Shown in pieces: positions 1-7,589 of a stretch of 34,150 nt of DNA. Where the stretch lies: positions 1 through 34,150 of the forward strand of contig JAFTOI010000031.1 of the NCBI GenBank assembly GCA_017463865.1, read 5' to 3'. The translations under genes were made by a program, and so were the position numbers. The notes under the pieces are model-generated. The model was not told the DNA's origin. It saw only the letters and a program-made list of their open reading frames with translations, and made no database searches. Position 1 is the stretch's first letter. Each line of letters begins with the position of its first letter. Origin of the DNA: Clostridia bacterium (GTDB taxonomy: Bacteria > Bacillota > Clostridia > Oscillospirales > CAG-272).

Positions 1-1760
1 GTCGACTCGGTCGTGCACCAGCCGTCGTAGCCCCGGATGTCACCGTAATGGTTGCCGAAGGCCATGTCAAAATCCCACACCGGCCCCAGCATCAGCTTGC
101 CTCCCGCCCGCTTCCAGAGGTAGCAGGAGCGGTAGAAGGCCGACTCGGTGTTGAAGGTCAGCTCGGTCACAATGAACCAATCGACCCACGAGTCAAGGTC
201 GATCAGATCCTGCCAGCCCGTCCCCGCCGCCAGCGCCCGCTCAGCGGCGAGAATGTACTGCTTGGCGTAGGTAAACTCGGGCGTGTTCGCGCGGTCGCTC
301 TCGGGCTCTTTGACGTAGATGCGCACGACCTTTTCGGCGTCGAAATAGTCCTTGTTGTAGACATTCTCGCCGTCGAAATCCCAGCCGATCTCGCAGAGGA
401 AGCCGATGTCGAGCCCGCCGAAGCTGTTCGGCTCGTCCCCCGCCTGCGCGGTGAAGTCGAGGCGGCCGTTGCCCTCCTCGATCTTGTCGGCGAAGGTGTA
501 GACGCCGAGGTATTCGCCGTTGAGATAAAGATTGACGAGAAAGTGCGTCGAGGTGTAGTCCAGCCCGTCCAGCGCGGCGGCAATATCGTGCGCGACACAG
601 TTGCGAATCAGCGATTTGTCGGCGTAGTTCGAGGTCAGCACCCAGTCGCGGTTCTCGGGCAGACCGAAGAGAGGTGCGCTCACGTTCAGCTTGATACGGT
701 AGGACTTCTTCGGGAAGGAAGTCCACGACGCATTGCCCCGCCCGCGGATCTGCATCGGATACTCGACGCCGTCAATGAACATCGAACCGGACACATAGTC
801 GGTCTTGGTCTCGATGGGCGCGCTGTCCGTCGTGTAGAGCTGCATCACGGGCAGGTGGTAGGACAGCCGCTCGGGCTCAAGCAGGTAGGTGCGGTTCTGC
901 CCCGCCCCGTCGGTGAGGGTGATGCGGTGAGACTGGCGCAGGTCGTAGCTGCGCGCGGGTGCGGTGCCGGTTGTATCAAAATAAAGCGTCGCCGCGGTGA
1001 CGTCGGCGTCGGGCGCGATCAGGGGATAGCCCAGCGTGACGACATTGCCCCGGATGGTGACGGTACAATCGTAGACCCCGCCGGTGGCAATGCGCAGCAT
1101 GCGCACGCCGCCGAGCACCGCGTCCCCCCGTCCGCCCAGCGTACTGTAGCCGCGGTCGCCGTTGTAAGCAAGGAGATTGCAGTATCGCTCGACGTCACTC
1201 TGCGCAGGCAGTGCCCCCTCCCAGCTGAGCGAGCAGAAGGGCGCGTCAACGGTCAGCCAGCCGGCAGACAACAGGTCTGCCGCGCGGGTGATGATGCGGA
1301 TCATCCCCTCGGCGCGGGTGGCAACTGTCAGCCCGCCGCCGGACGCACAGGGGGACACCGTCTCAGGCGCATAGTAGAGGGTGACGGGGCGGTCGAAGCT
1401 GACCGGCGCATCGAGGGCAAAGGGGGCGGTGACGCAGACAGTCGGCGCAGCGCAGTCGCCGAAGGCGAGTGCGGCCAGCTCGTCAGCCGTCGCGGCGTGC
1501 CAGACGCCGTCACCGGCGGCCGGCATCGGAAAGGGATCGGCAGTCGTTTCGGGGGCAGCGGTCGTCTCGATGACGGGCGCAGCTGTCGTTTCGGGGGCGG
1601 CAGTCGTCTCGGGTACAGCCGTCGTTTCAACCGGAGCGATCGTTTGGGGCGCAGGCGGCGCGTTTGTCGCGGCAGGCGGCGCCGTGGTGACAACATCAGC
1701 CGGCACGCTGCATGAGGTGAGCAGCAGCGCGGTCAGGAGAAGGAGCGTGAATCGTTTCAT
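1..1760 (-). CDS. CotH-family lipoprotein, 3' end cut by the window edge
   Basis: This reading frame opens at an ATG at 1760 and stays open to the window edge, giving 586 visible residues. The N-terminus is a lipoprotein signal (basic start, Leu-rich core, LTSC lipobox at about residue 17), so the protein should be anchored outside the membrane. It is followed by a Pro/Thr-rich linker with repeated ETTAAP units at about residues 40-75. The later part carries hallmarks of the CotH protein-kinase-like family: IRGRGNASW near residue 337, NYADKSLIRN near 380, and GPVWDFDMAFGN near 560, where the Asp residues match the metal-binding motif. Known CotH is a spore-coat kinase, but many clostridial homologues are secreted and often linked to exopolysaccharide; the substrate here is unknown. 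The start overlaps the MATE stop as ATGA, so the two genes are co-transcribed and probably translationally coupled. A long open frame on the other strand is a GC-driven shadow. Confidence 0.87.
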   Translation of the reverse strand, partial: MKRFTLLLLTALLLTSCSVPADVVTTAPPAATNAPPAPQTIAPVETTAVPETTAAPETTAAPVIETTAAPETTADPFPMPAAGDGVWHAATADELAALAFGDCAAPTVCVTAPFALDAPVSFDRPVTLYYAPETVSPCASGGGLTVATRAEGMIRIITRAADLLSAGWLTVDAPFCSLSWEGALPAQSDVERYCNLLAYNGDRGYSTLGGRGDAVLGGVRMLRIATGGVYDCTVTIRGNVVTLGYPLIAPDADVTAATLYFDTTGTAPARSYDLRQSHRITLTDGAGQNRTYLLEPERLSYHLPVMQLYTTDSAPIETKTDYVSGSMFIDGVEYPMQIRGRGNASWTSFPKKSYRIKLNVSAPLFGLPENRDWVLTSNYADKSLIRNCVAHDIAAALDGLDYTSTHFLVNLYLNGEYLGVYTFADKIEEGNGRLDFTAQAGDEPNSFGGLDIGFLCEIGWDFDGENVYNKDYFDAEKVVRIYVKEPESDRANTPEFTYAKQYILAAERALAAGTGWQDLIDLDSWVDWFIVTELTFNTESAFYRSCYLWKRAGGKLMLGPVWDFDMAFGNHYGDIRGYDGWCTTES

Positions 1761-3154
1761 TTGCTGATGATATTCTTCGCCCAGCAGCCCGAGGCCAGCA
1801 GGGGCATGGCGATGCCCATTTTGACGAGGTCTGTCGCCTGCACGAGGGCATAGCAGAGAACAATGTCGAGGCTGGTCAGGCGGCAGAGGATGAAGGAGAC
1901 CGAGACCGGCACGACACAGGTGTAAACGCAGTCGAACAGAAAGGTAATGAAGGTCTTGCCCCCCGAGCGGATGGTGAAATAGGCGACGTGAACGTAGGCG
2001 TGAACCGGCAGGACAAAGGCCTGAATGCGCAGCATATCGGCCGCGATGGCGCGAACGCTGTCGGCCACGTCATAGAGCATCGGGATCAGCGGCGCGGCGA
2101 AGAGGACAACGACGCCGATGGCGCAGTGGACGGCCACGGTGAAGAAGATCAGCTTGCGGTCGACGTCCCGCGCGCCCTCGATATTGCCCGCGCCCAGCTC
2201 GCGGCCGACGATGATGGCCGTGACCGAGCCCATGGCGAACATCATGACGCAGAAAAGGTTCCAGGCCGTCGACGCAATATTCGACGCGGCGACCACCTCG
2301 AGGCCGCGATAGGCGTAATTGCCGCTGATGGCCGCCATGCCGATCGACCATAGCGACTCATTGAGCAGCAGGGGCGTACCGGTGACGATGATGCGGCGGC
2401 AGAGGCCTGCGGGGATCCGCAAACTGCGGTAGGCGCCGATGATGAAGGGATATTTTGCCGCGTTGAGGTGGGTGTAAGTGATGACATACGCCGCCTCGAG
2501 CAAACGGGCGATGACGGTGGCCAGCGCCGCGCCTGCGGTGCCCATCTCGGGGAAGAAAAATGCGCCGTAGATCAGGCAGTAGTTGAGCACGAGGTTGGTC
2601 AGGATAGCGATGACCGAGGCGATCATGGGGTGCACCGTCTGCCCCGTCTCGCGGAGCATGCCCGAATAGACCTGCGCCAGCATGAAGGGGATCAGCCCCC
2701 AGACGGCGATGCGCAGGTAAGCCATGGCGTGATCCAGCGTCTCGGCGATGATGGCGGGCGTGTTGTTCTCGTTCTCGAGGAACAACAGCGACAGCGTGTC
2801 CCCCCAGAGCGAGAAGACGGCCACGGCGATGGCGGTGATGCCGACACCGAAAATCATCCGGAAGCGGAAGGTGTCGCGCATGCCTTTCCAGTCGCCGACG
2901 CCGAAGAACTGCGCGCCGAAGATGGAGGCGGCCGACAGCCCGCCGAAGAGGGTGAGATTAAAGACCATGATGAGCTGGTTCATGATCGAGACGCCGCTCA
3001 GCGGCATCTCGCCCAGCGCACCGACCATGAGATTGTCGAGCAGACTGACGAGGTTGGTGATACCCTGCTGGATAATGAGCGGGACGGCGATGGCCAGCAT
3101 CATGCGGTAAAAGGCGCGGTCACCGATGTATTTTTGGCGGAATTTGGCAAGCAT
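1757..3154 (-). CDS. MATE family efflux transporter
   Basis: This is a 465-residue polytopic membrane protein, close to the usual MATE length. The N-terminus (IGDRAFYRMMLAIAVPLIIQ, then LVSLLDNLMVGALG) is the typical start of the family, with the first membrane helix and the conserved D-x-x-M-V-G segment. About twelve hydrophobic segments follow in two repeated halves. Family members export drugs, dyes or metabolites, or flip lipid-linked intermediates, in exchange for Na+ or H+; the substrate cannot be read from sequence. The start is supported by an AAAGGA ribosome site just upstream. Transcription probably begins at the promoter near 3350, leaving a leader of about 190 bases rich in hairpins. 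The gene overlaps the following CotH-like gene by four bases, which suggests a shared envelope-related role, though this is inference. Confidence 0.93.
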   Translation of the reverse strand: MLAKFRQKYIGDRAFYRMMLAIAVPLIIQQGITNLVSLLDNLMVGALGEMPLSGVSIMNQLIMVFNLTLFGGLSAASIFGAQFFGVGDWKGMRDTFRFRMIFGVGITAIAVAVFSLWGDTLSLLFLENENNTPAIIAETLDHAMAYLRIAVWGLIPFMLAQVYSGMLRETGQTVHPMIASVIAILTNLVLNYCLIYGAFFFPEMGTAGAALATVIARLLEAAYVITYTHLNAAKYPFIIGAYRSLRIPAGLCRRIIVTGTPLLLNESLWSIGMAAISGNYAYRGLEVVAASNIASTAWNLFCVMMFAMGSVTAIIVGRELGAGNIEGARDVDRKLIFFTVAVHCAIGVVVLFAAPLIPMLYDVADSVRAIAADMLRIQAFVLPVHAYVHVAYFTIRSGGKTFITFLFDCVYTCVVPVSVSFILCRLTSLDIVLCYALVQATDLVKMGIAMPLLASGCWAKNIISK

Positions 3155-3260
3155 AATTGTGTCCTTTTTGTAAATTCAGATGTTGAACGACCAGCTGTCG
3201 GTCATTGTGACGGGCAAGATGAAGCAGGTGGGGTTGCTGCATAGAGTTTGGGTGGACAGG

Positions 3261-3322
3261 GTGTCCCGCGCATCCGCGCCGGACACCTCATCCGTCGCTG
3301 CGCGACAGCGGTGGATGAGGTG
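3261..3322. repeat. Double hairpin, REP-like, in the MATE leader
   Basis: Two inverted repeats overlap by three bases. The first pairs GTGTCC (3261-3266) with GGACAC (3281-3286). The second is 39 bases long (3284-3322): arms CACCTCATCC and GGATGAGGTG, inner arms CGCTG and CAGCG, and one internal mismatch. Neither is followed by a T tract on either strand, so neither looks like a terminator. CACCTCATCC-type hairpins recur in clostridial intergenic DNA as I remember them, so a dispersed REP-like element is the likeliest reading. It would lie within the transcribed leader of the MATE-CotH operon. Confidence 0.6.
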
Positions 3323-3349
3323 AGTATCATTTGATATCTCCCTCCCCTT

Positions 3350-3378
3350 ATTATACAATACCCACCCCCGAAAGTCAA
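3350..3378 (-). promoter_or_regulatory. Promoter of the MATE-CotH operon
   Basis: On the minus strand a -35 box TTGACT (3373-3378) and a perfect -10 box TATAAT (3350-3355) are 17 bases apart. It faces the MATE gene and would produce an untranslated leader of roughly 190 bases. Confidence 0.7.
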
Positions 3379-3438
3379 CGTATGCGGACAAATTGCGGCA
3401 GGCTTTTCCTCTGTTTCCACCCCTGCCAACCATTGCAT

Positions 3439-3467
3439 TTGCAAAATTCCGCCCGATGTGGTATAAT
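3439..3467 (+). promoter_or_regulatory. Promoter of the LysM-CAP gene
   Basis: A -35 box TTGCAA (3439-3444) and a -10 box TATAAT (3462-3467) are separated by 17 bases. The start codon follows about 55 bases downstream. It is divergent from the MATE promoter with about 60 bases between the two -35 boxes. Confidence 0.72.
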
Positions 3468-3521
3468 GGAGGCACGGCTGGCAAAGGTGCCGGCCAAACA
3501 CAAATTCAGGAGGTATTGGCA

Positions 3522-4127
3522 ATGAAGAAACTGTCTCTGTATATCGCCTGCATTGCGATACTTGCCGCAATGCTGATGACCGCTGCTTCGGCCGCGACGC
3601 ACACGGTCGTGTCGGGCGACACCATGTGGAAGATCGCGGTCAGATACGAGGTGGGTCTTAGCGAGCTCAGGGCCGCCAACCCGCAGATCACGAACGCTGC
3701 GCTGATCTATCCCGGTCAGGTGCTGCAGATCCCGACGACCGACGCGGCGGTGACCGCCTATGAGCAGGAGGTCATCCGTCTGGTCAACGAGATCCGCGCC
3801 GAGAACGGGCTGAAACCGCTGACCTACGACTGGGAGCTGAGCCGTGTGGCCCGCTACAAGTCGCAGGATATGAAGGACAACCGCTACTTCTCGCACACAA
3901 GTCCGGTCTACGGCTCGCCGTTTCAGATGATGAAGAGCTTCGGGCTGACCTACCGCACCGCGGGTGAGAATATCGCGAAGGGGTATGCCACCCCGCAGGC
4001 CGTGGTCAACGGCTGGATGAACTCGTCGGGCCACCGCGCGAACATTCTGAACGCATCGTTTACGCGGATCGGTGTCGGCTACGTCGCCAGCGGAAACTAT
4101 TGGACGCAGATGTTTATCGGCAGATAA
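3522..4127 (+). CDS. Secreted LysM and CAP (SCP/PR1) domain protein
   Basis: This is a 201-residue exported protein. Residues 1-24 form a signal peptide ending AASA. Residues 26-72 are one LysM peptidoglycan-binding domain (THTVVSGDTMWKIA ... YPGQVLQIP). Residues 82-200 are a CAP domain of the YkwD type, with the expected VNEIRAENGL, FSHTSP, AGENIA and SSGHRANIL motifs; the two His residues of the CAP cavity are present. LysM-CAP proteins of Firmicutes act at the cell wall, often around sporulation or spore coats, but their activity is not settled. The ATG at 3522 was chosen because AGGAGGT lies 7-8 bases upstream and the signal peptide begins exactly there; an in-frame ATG at 3393 lies upstream of the promoter. 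Confidence 0.93.
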   Translation: MKKLSLYIACIAILAAMLMTAASAATHTVVSGDTMWKIAVRYEVGLSELRAANPQITNAALIYPGQVLQIPTTDAAVTAYEQEVIRLVNEIRAENGLKPLTYDWELSRVARYKSQDMKDNRYFSHTSPVYGSPFQMMKSFGLTYRTAGENIAKGYATPQAVVNGWMNSSGHRANILNASFTRIGVGYVASGNYWTQMFIGR

Positions 4128-4157
4128 AATCATTCATACACAAGCGAGGGGAAGACC

Positions 4158-4718
4158 ATGGAGCAGTTGATCACAAAACTCAGAGCAAGCCTCAGCGAAG
4201 GCAGATTCATCCACAGCCTTGGAGTGGCGGAATGTGCTTCTGCGCTGGCCGGGCGCTTCGGCGCTGATGCCGAAAAGGCCTATCTTGCCGGACTTCTGCA
4301 CGACTGCGCGACCGCACTCACCCCCGAAGAAATGCTTGCACTGGCGCTCGAAGCCGGTCTGCGCACGGCGGATGAGATCAGCCAAGACCCTGTGGCCGAC
4401 TACCACGCCGCGCTCGGCGCCATCGTCGCCCGGCGGGACTACGGGATCAACGATCCGGCGATCCTGCAGGCCATTGCCTATCACCAGATCGGCGGTGTGC
4501 CGATGACGACATTGGACGTGATCGTCAGTCTGGCCGACGCCATCGAGCCGTCGCGCAGGGGGGAGCAGATCGACGCGATTCGGGAGATCGCGGAGCGGGA
4601 TCTGCTCGGCGCGTATCTGGAGAAATGCAGGCTCTACATGACGAACATTCTGCGCAGCGGCCGGCCCCTCTCGCTTGAGCGGGTGCGGGTGTACAATTAC
4701 CTGCTCACGCTGCGATAA
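4158..4718 (+). CDS. yqeK: YqeK-like HD-domain hydrolase (probable symmetrical Ap4A hydrolase)
   Basis: A 186-residue HD-superfamily protein. The N-terminal pattern RFIHSLGVAE, then AGLLHDCA with the HD pair near residue 49, and later AIAYHQIGG and DVIVSLADAIEP, match YqeK proteins. YqeK members cleave diadenosine tetraphosphate symmetrically to two ADP using a bound iron centre. The length agrees with the family. In many Firmicutes yqeK sits beside nadD and the rsfS ribosome-silencing gene; neither is here, so the usual cluster is broken. The gene follows the CAP gene by 30 bases with a GAGGGGA ribosome site and probably shares its promoter; a strong terminator follows. Confidence 0.85.
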   Translation: MEQLITKLRASLSEGRFIHSLGVAECASALAGRFGADAEKAYLAGLLHDCATALTPEEMLALALEAGLRTADEISQDPVADYHAALGAIVARRDYGINDPAILQAIAYHQIGGVPMTTLDVIVSLADAIEPSRRGEQIDAIREIAERDLLGAYLEKCRLYMTNILRSGRPLSLERVRVYNYLLTLR

Positions 4719-4727
4719 GACGCGGAA

Positions 4728-4761
4728 GCCGCCGTATGGCATGCCATACGGCGGCTTTTTT
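4728..4761 (+). terminator. Rho-independent terminator after yqeK
   Basis: A near-perfect palindrome GCCGCCGTATGGC / GCCATACGGCGGC is followed at once by six T residues on the plus strand, ten bases after the yqeK stop. The reverse strand lacks a T tract, so it serves the plus-strand unit. Confidence 0.92.
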
Positions 4762-4773
4762 GCGTATATCGGC

Positions 4774-5814
4774 TCAGATATCGAGGACGTAGGCCAGCAG
4801 GAGGTTGGTGGTGTTCTCGAGGCCGGTGATGTGGGTGCGCTCCATGCCGTGGCTGCACCAGACAGCCATGCCGAAGGTGGCGGCGCGGAGGTTATTGCCG
4901 GCGCGGATGGCGGCGTGGGCGTCGGTGCCGTAGCGGTAGTAGATATCGACGGCGTAGTCGCAGCCAGCCTTCTCGGCGTAGTTGATGAGGCGGGTGGTCA
5001 GGTCGTAGTCGTAGGGGGCGGTGGCGTCCTTGGCGCAGATACTGACCTTGTACTCGTCGCCCGCGTAGTCGGGGCCGATGAGGCCGATGTCAACGGCGAC
5101 GTACTCGGACACGCCCTCGGGGACGTAGGTGCCGCCGAGGCCGAGCTCTTCCTCGTAGGGGAAGGCGAGGATGGTGCGGTATTTGGGCTTGAGGTCATGC
5201 TCGGTAAGGTATTTGAGCATGGCGAAGCAGCAGGCGACGGCGGCTTTATCGTCGATGAAGCGGGATTTGAGGTAGCCGTTCGGGGTGATCTGGCAGCGCG
5301 GGTCGATGGAGACATGGTCGCCGTGGCGGATGCCGAGAGCTTCGACGTCGGCGCGGGAGCTGACCTTTTCGTCGAGGATGATCATCATGGTCTTCTCATT
5401 GCGCTCGAGGGTGCGGGTGTCGTCAAAGACGTGGATCGAGTGGGACTGGCAGGCGAAGAGGCCGGTATAAGCGCGGCCGTCGCGGGTGTGGACGGTGACC
5501 GTCTCGCCCTCGATGGAGCAGAGGTTGACGCCGCCCAGCGTGCGGATGCGGATCATGCCGTCGGCGTCGATGCGGCGGACGATAAGGCCGAGGGTATCGG
5601 CGTGGGCACCGACGAGAACGGTCTTGCTGTTATCCTCGCCGTCGAGGGTGATATAGGCGGTGGAGCGGTTATCATAGGTGACGGTGTGACCGGACATGGC
5701 GGCGTAGCGCTCGAGGACAGGGTTGAGCGCGCGGTAGTAGCCAACGGGGCTGGGGGTGCTGACGATGTCGCGGAAGCAGTCAAGCAGGAAGGCGGTATCG
5801 ATGGGGTAGCGCAT
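4774..5814 (-). CDS. M42 family metallopeptidase (aminopeptidase)
   Basis: A 346-residue protein of the M42 (glutamyl aminopeptidase / PepA-like) family, a cytoplasmic enzyme that forms large complexes and trims N-terminal residues from peptides. The two-metal ligands can be placed: His71 and Asp73 in GAHADT, Asp188 in FIDDK, Glu221/Glu222 in YEEELG, Asp242 in AVDIG, and His322 in CSHGMERTH. The length is typical. The start has an AAAGGAG ribosome site. The gene stands alone, with its own promoter and AT-rich DNA upstream; it converges on yqeK. Peptide specificity cannot be deduced. Confidence 0.93.
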   Translation of the reverse strand: MRYPIDTAFLLDCFRDIVSTPSPVGYYRALNPVLERYAAMSGHTVTYDNRSTAYITLDGEDNSKTVLVGAHADTLGLIVRRIDADGMIRIRTLGGVNLCSIEGETVTVHTRDGRAYTGLFACQSHSIHVFDDTRTLERNEKTMMIILDEKVSSRADVEALGIRHGDHVSIDPRCQITPNGYLKSRFIDDKAAVACCFAMLKYLTEHDLKPKYRTILAFPYEEELGLGGTYVPEGVSEYVAVDIGLIGPDYAGDEYKVSICAKDATAPYDYDLTTRLINYAEKAGCDYAVDIYYRYGTDAHAAIRAGNNLRAATFGMAVWCSHGMERTHITGLENTTNLLLAYVLDI

Positions 5815-5848
5815 GGTGATTCTCCTTTGGGAATGAGATTATTTATAC

Positions 5849-5877
5849 ATCATAGCATATTTGGAGGGATTTTTCAA
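5849..5877 (-). promoter_or_regulatory. Promoter of the M42 peptidase gene
   Basis: Minus-strand -35 TTGAAA (5872-5877) and -10 TATGAT (5849-5854) are 17 bases apart, about 35 bases from the start codon. Confidence 0.65.
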
Positions 5878-5897
5878 GAGAGATTTACCTTATAAGT

Positions 5898-5924
5898 AAA
5901 AAAGGTGTGTTTTCACACACCTTT
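5898..5924 (-). terminator. Terminator overlapping the stop codon of the small membrane gene
   Basis: On the minus strand a 10-bp stem AAAGGTGTGT / ACACACCTTT with a four-base loop runs into a T tract. The 5' arm is made of the last sense codons of the 5913-6125 gene, and its stop codon sits at the loop, so translation to the end would hinder the hairpin. Confidence 0.8.
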
Positions 5925-6125
5925 CTCGTTGTGGTCATTTGGAGGAATATCCTGCCGCCGATGTTCGTCAAGTTTTTGGTTCAGTTTGCGCAGCTCGTGC
6001 ATGATAAACGCGCCCATGACAATGACAGGCAATGACTCCCCGAAAACCTGAAAGTCAAGATCATAATACAAAACGCCACCGACAATTACGGCAAGAACAG
6101 AACAGATTATGCTCAGCACTACCAT
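5913..6125 (-). CDS. Small two-helix membrane protein, function unknown
   Basis: A 70-residue protein with two likely membrane helices (about residues 2-21 and 30-45) and a charged, soluble C-terminal tail (HELRKLNQKLDEHRRQD). I do not recognise the family. The ATG at 6125 was chosen over two upstream in-frame ATGs (6164 and 6194) because GAGGAG lies 9 bases before it. The upstream starts would overlap the preceding gene and lack a ribosome site. It follows the secreted-protein gene by 13 bases, so the two are one transcript ended by the overlapping hairpin. Like its neighbour it is clearly more AT-rich than the surrounding genes. Confidence 0.6.
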   Translation of the reverse strand: MVVLSIICSVLAVIVGGVLYYDLDFQVFGESLPVIVMGAFIMHELRKLNQKLDEHRRQDIPPNDHNEKGV

Positions 6126-6138
6126 TATAAAAGTCTCC

Positions 6139-7212
6139 TCACTCGAGTAGGAATCCAGGTACATAGTGAACTTCCACAGATGCCGTCCGAACATCGGTAT
6201 CCCATATTGTATTTAAGCCAATTTCTGCTGAGAATTCCCCTTTTGAGTTAATAGAAATGGAGGGTGAGAGAATAAGTGCAAGAGTAGAATGACTGTACGA
6301 ACCATTACTATTGAAATATGATTCCAATCCAGGATGATTCACATGACCATTATATTGGAAATGTGCAGCCACATTACTGTAACGAATACTGTGCGTATCG
6401 GAAATAACATTATCGGGCAAGTTGAAAATCCCAGCTGCCCCATACCAACTACCAGTTTCTTTTTCTTGGATAACCGTAATTGGAACAAGATATGTTTCTG
6501 TAACAACAGGACTCATGCTTGTAACAATTAGTGCATCATATGAATAACTGCCGCTACCACTATCCGGAGTAACAGTAGCATTCATCGCACATGAGCCAAT
6601 GGAATCATAACCCCGGAATAACGGCATCGTAAGCCATACGGAATCTGTAGTGAATAGATACATCCCTCCTCCCATATCAAATGCAGTATGTACTACTCTC
6701 ATGTATGAATCTTCGTATTCTCCTACTGCGGGTTCTCCATCATCCAAAACACCTTTAATGAAATTGGCTTGTTCTTTCAATTCAATTTCGCGCGTAACTG
6801 ACAAAGCGTTTTTTTCATCAACATAGATATGCTTACCGCTCTTATCATATTTTGAGTAACTAGTTGTAGATACAATTCTTTCACATTCGGCAATTTGTGC
6901 TAGTGTATCGAGAGAGTATTTATTCACATTGCTTTCATCAATACCTAATGAAATAAGAAGAGCTCTTACTTGTTCGATGTCAAAACCATCATGATTAGAT
7001 ACCATATTATTCTCATAATTAGATACCATATTATTCTCATATTGACGAATAATTTTCAAATCTGAATCCTTATACTCAGTTATGGGAAATACATACCCAT
7101 TATTTTCTACGATCTTTTTTTCTCCCAACAATGTTGGAGAAACAGCAAATGAGTTGAAACACAGCATTACAGCAACAACACACGAAAAAACAGTAATAAG
7201 GATTTTCTTCAT
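6139..7212 (-). CDS. Secreted protein of unknown function, AT-rich gene
   Basis: This encodes 357 residues beginning with a signal peptide (MKKILITVFSCVVAVMLCF, cleavage near NSFA). I do not recognise a domain. The mature part is polar with many Ser, Tyr and Asn residues and a Gly/Met-rich stretch near the middle (FDMGGGMYLF). Near residue 60 there is an exact duplication of eight residues (YENNMVSN), encoded by a 24-base tandem repeat. The ATG at 7212 is preferred to the one at 7308 because GGAGGAG precedes it and the signal peptide begins there. Base composition is strikingly AT-rich against GC-rich flanking genes, which suggests acquisition by transfer or relaxed selection. It is the first full-length gene of a two-gene unit with a strong promoter at 7417-7445. 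Confidence 0.75.
   Translation of the reverse strand: MKKILITVFSCVVAVMLCFNSFAVSPTLLGEKKIVENNGYVFPITEYKDSDLKIIRQYENNMVSNYENNMVSNHDGFDIEQVRALLISLGIDESNVNKYSLDTLAQIAECERIVSTTSYSKYDKSGKHIYVDEKNALSVTREIELKEQANFIKGVLDDGEPAVGEYEDSYMRVVHTAFDMGGGMYLFTTDSVWLTMPLFRGYDSIGSCAMNATVTPDSGSGSYSYDALIVTSMSPVVTETYLVPITVIQEKETGSWYGAAGIFNLPDNVISDTHSIRYSNVAAHFQYNGHVNHPGLESYFNSNGSYSHSTLALILSPSISINSKGEFSAEIGLNTIWDTDVRTASVEVHYVPGFLLE
6994..7041. repeat. Perfect 24-bp tandem duplication inside the secreted-protein gene
   Basis: Two identical 24-base units (6994-7017 and 7018-7041) lie head to tail and duplicate eight codons in frame. Perfect identity suggests recent slippage. Confidence 0.95.
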
Positions 7213-7312
7213 TTTTCTCCTCCATATATAATTTTTATCATTTTTGTTGATTCCAACAAATTTATTCTGAATCTTACATTCACGCACGGTTTTCAAAGAC
7301 AAAACCATGCGT

Positions 7313-7378
7313 TCACCAAAAGCGTTTTTTTCTCTCCTTCCAATAAGGTGTGATAATTTTCAATAGTACAATATTCAC
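7313..7378 (-). CDS. Possible 21-codon leader ORF
   Basis: Downstream of the promoter at 7417-7445 a GTG codon at 7378 follows a strong ribosome site (GGGGGAG, 5 bases upstream). It opens a 21-codon frame that ends with a basic-aromatic tail (KERKKRFW) and a TGA at 7313-7315. The ribosome site is the only positive evidence. It could be a leader peptide or simply untranslated RNA. Confidence 0.25.
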   Translation of the reverse strand: MNIVLLKIITPYWKERKKRFW

Positions 7379-7416
7379 AGGTTCTCCCCCTTTCTTTCTA
7401 AATAAATTTCATCATA

Positions 7417-7445
7417 ATATTATCATAATTTTGAATTCTTGTCAA
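7417..7445 (-). promoter_or_regulatory. Promoter of the AT-rich secreted-protein unit
   Basis: Minus-strand -35 TTGACA (7440-7445, consensus) and -10 TAATAT (7417-7422) are 17 bases apart. The leader to the ATG at 7212 is about 200 bases. The rest of 7213-7416 holds only the possible leader ORF. Confidence 0.75.
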
Positions 7446-7451
7446 TAGAAA

Positions 7452-7485
7452 TTATTAATATTTATAAATTATTAATATTTATAAA
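7452..7485. repeat. 17-bp AT-only tandem repeat in the divergent intergenic region
   Basis: Two perfect copies of TTATTAATATTTATAAA lie head to tail (7452-7468, 7469-7485) directly behind the minus-strand promoter. The rest of the spacer between the two divergent promoters (7446-7589) is AT-rich and shows no gene. Confidence 0.9.
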
Positions 7486-7589
7486 TTATCAATTCCACAT
7501 TAACAATTATATAATCGTTGTTTATTTAACCATATCAACCAATTTAATTCTAAAAAAGCAGAAGAATCATTTTAGATTTGTATTCCCCA

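Noticed and set aside
48-1715. Long plus-strand open frame of about 555 codons
   Set aside because: It lies opposite the CotH-like gene, starts without a ribosome site, and its translation is low-complexity (Val, Gly, Arg, Asp) as expected for the reverse frame of a GC-rich gene.
3155-3349. Riboswitch in the MATE leader
   Set aside because: The leader is structured, but I could not match it to a known aptamer core, and the main hairpin looks like a dispersed repeat.
3202-3570. Minus-strand frame of about 122 codons over the MATE leader
   Set aside because: It covers the promoter, the hairpin repeat and the divergent promoter, and its sequence is that of translated repeat DNA.
4675-5895. Plus-strand open frame opposite the M42 gene
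   Set aside because: It crosses the yqeK terminator and mirrors a gene with all metal ligands in place.
6994-7485. CRISPR-like array in the AT-rich island
   Set aside because: The repeats are two-copy tandem duplications without spacers, and no cas genes are present.
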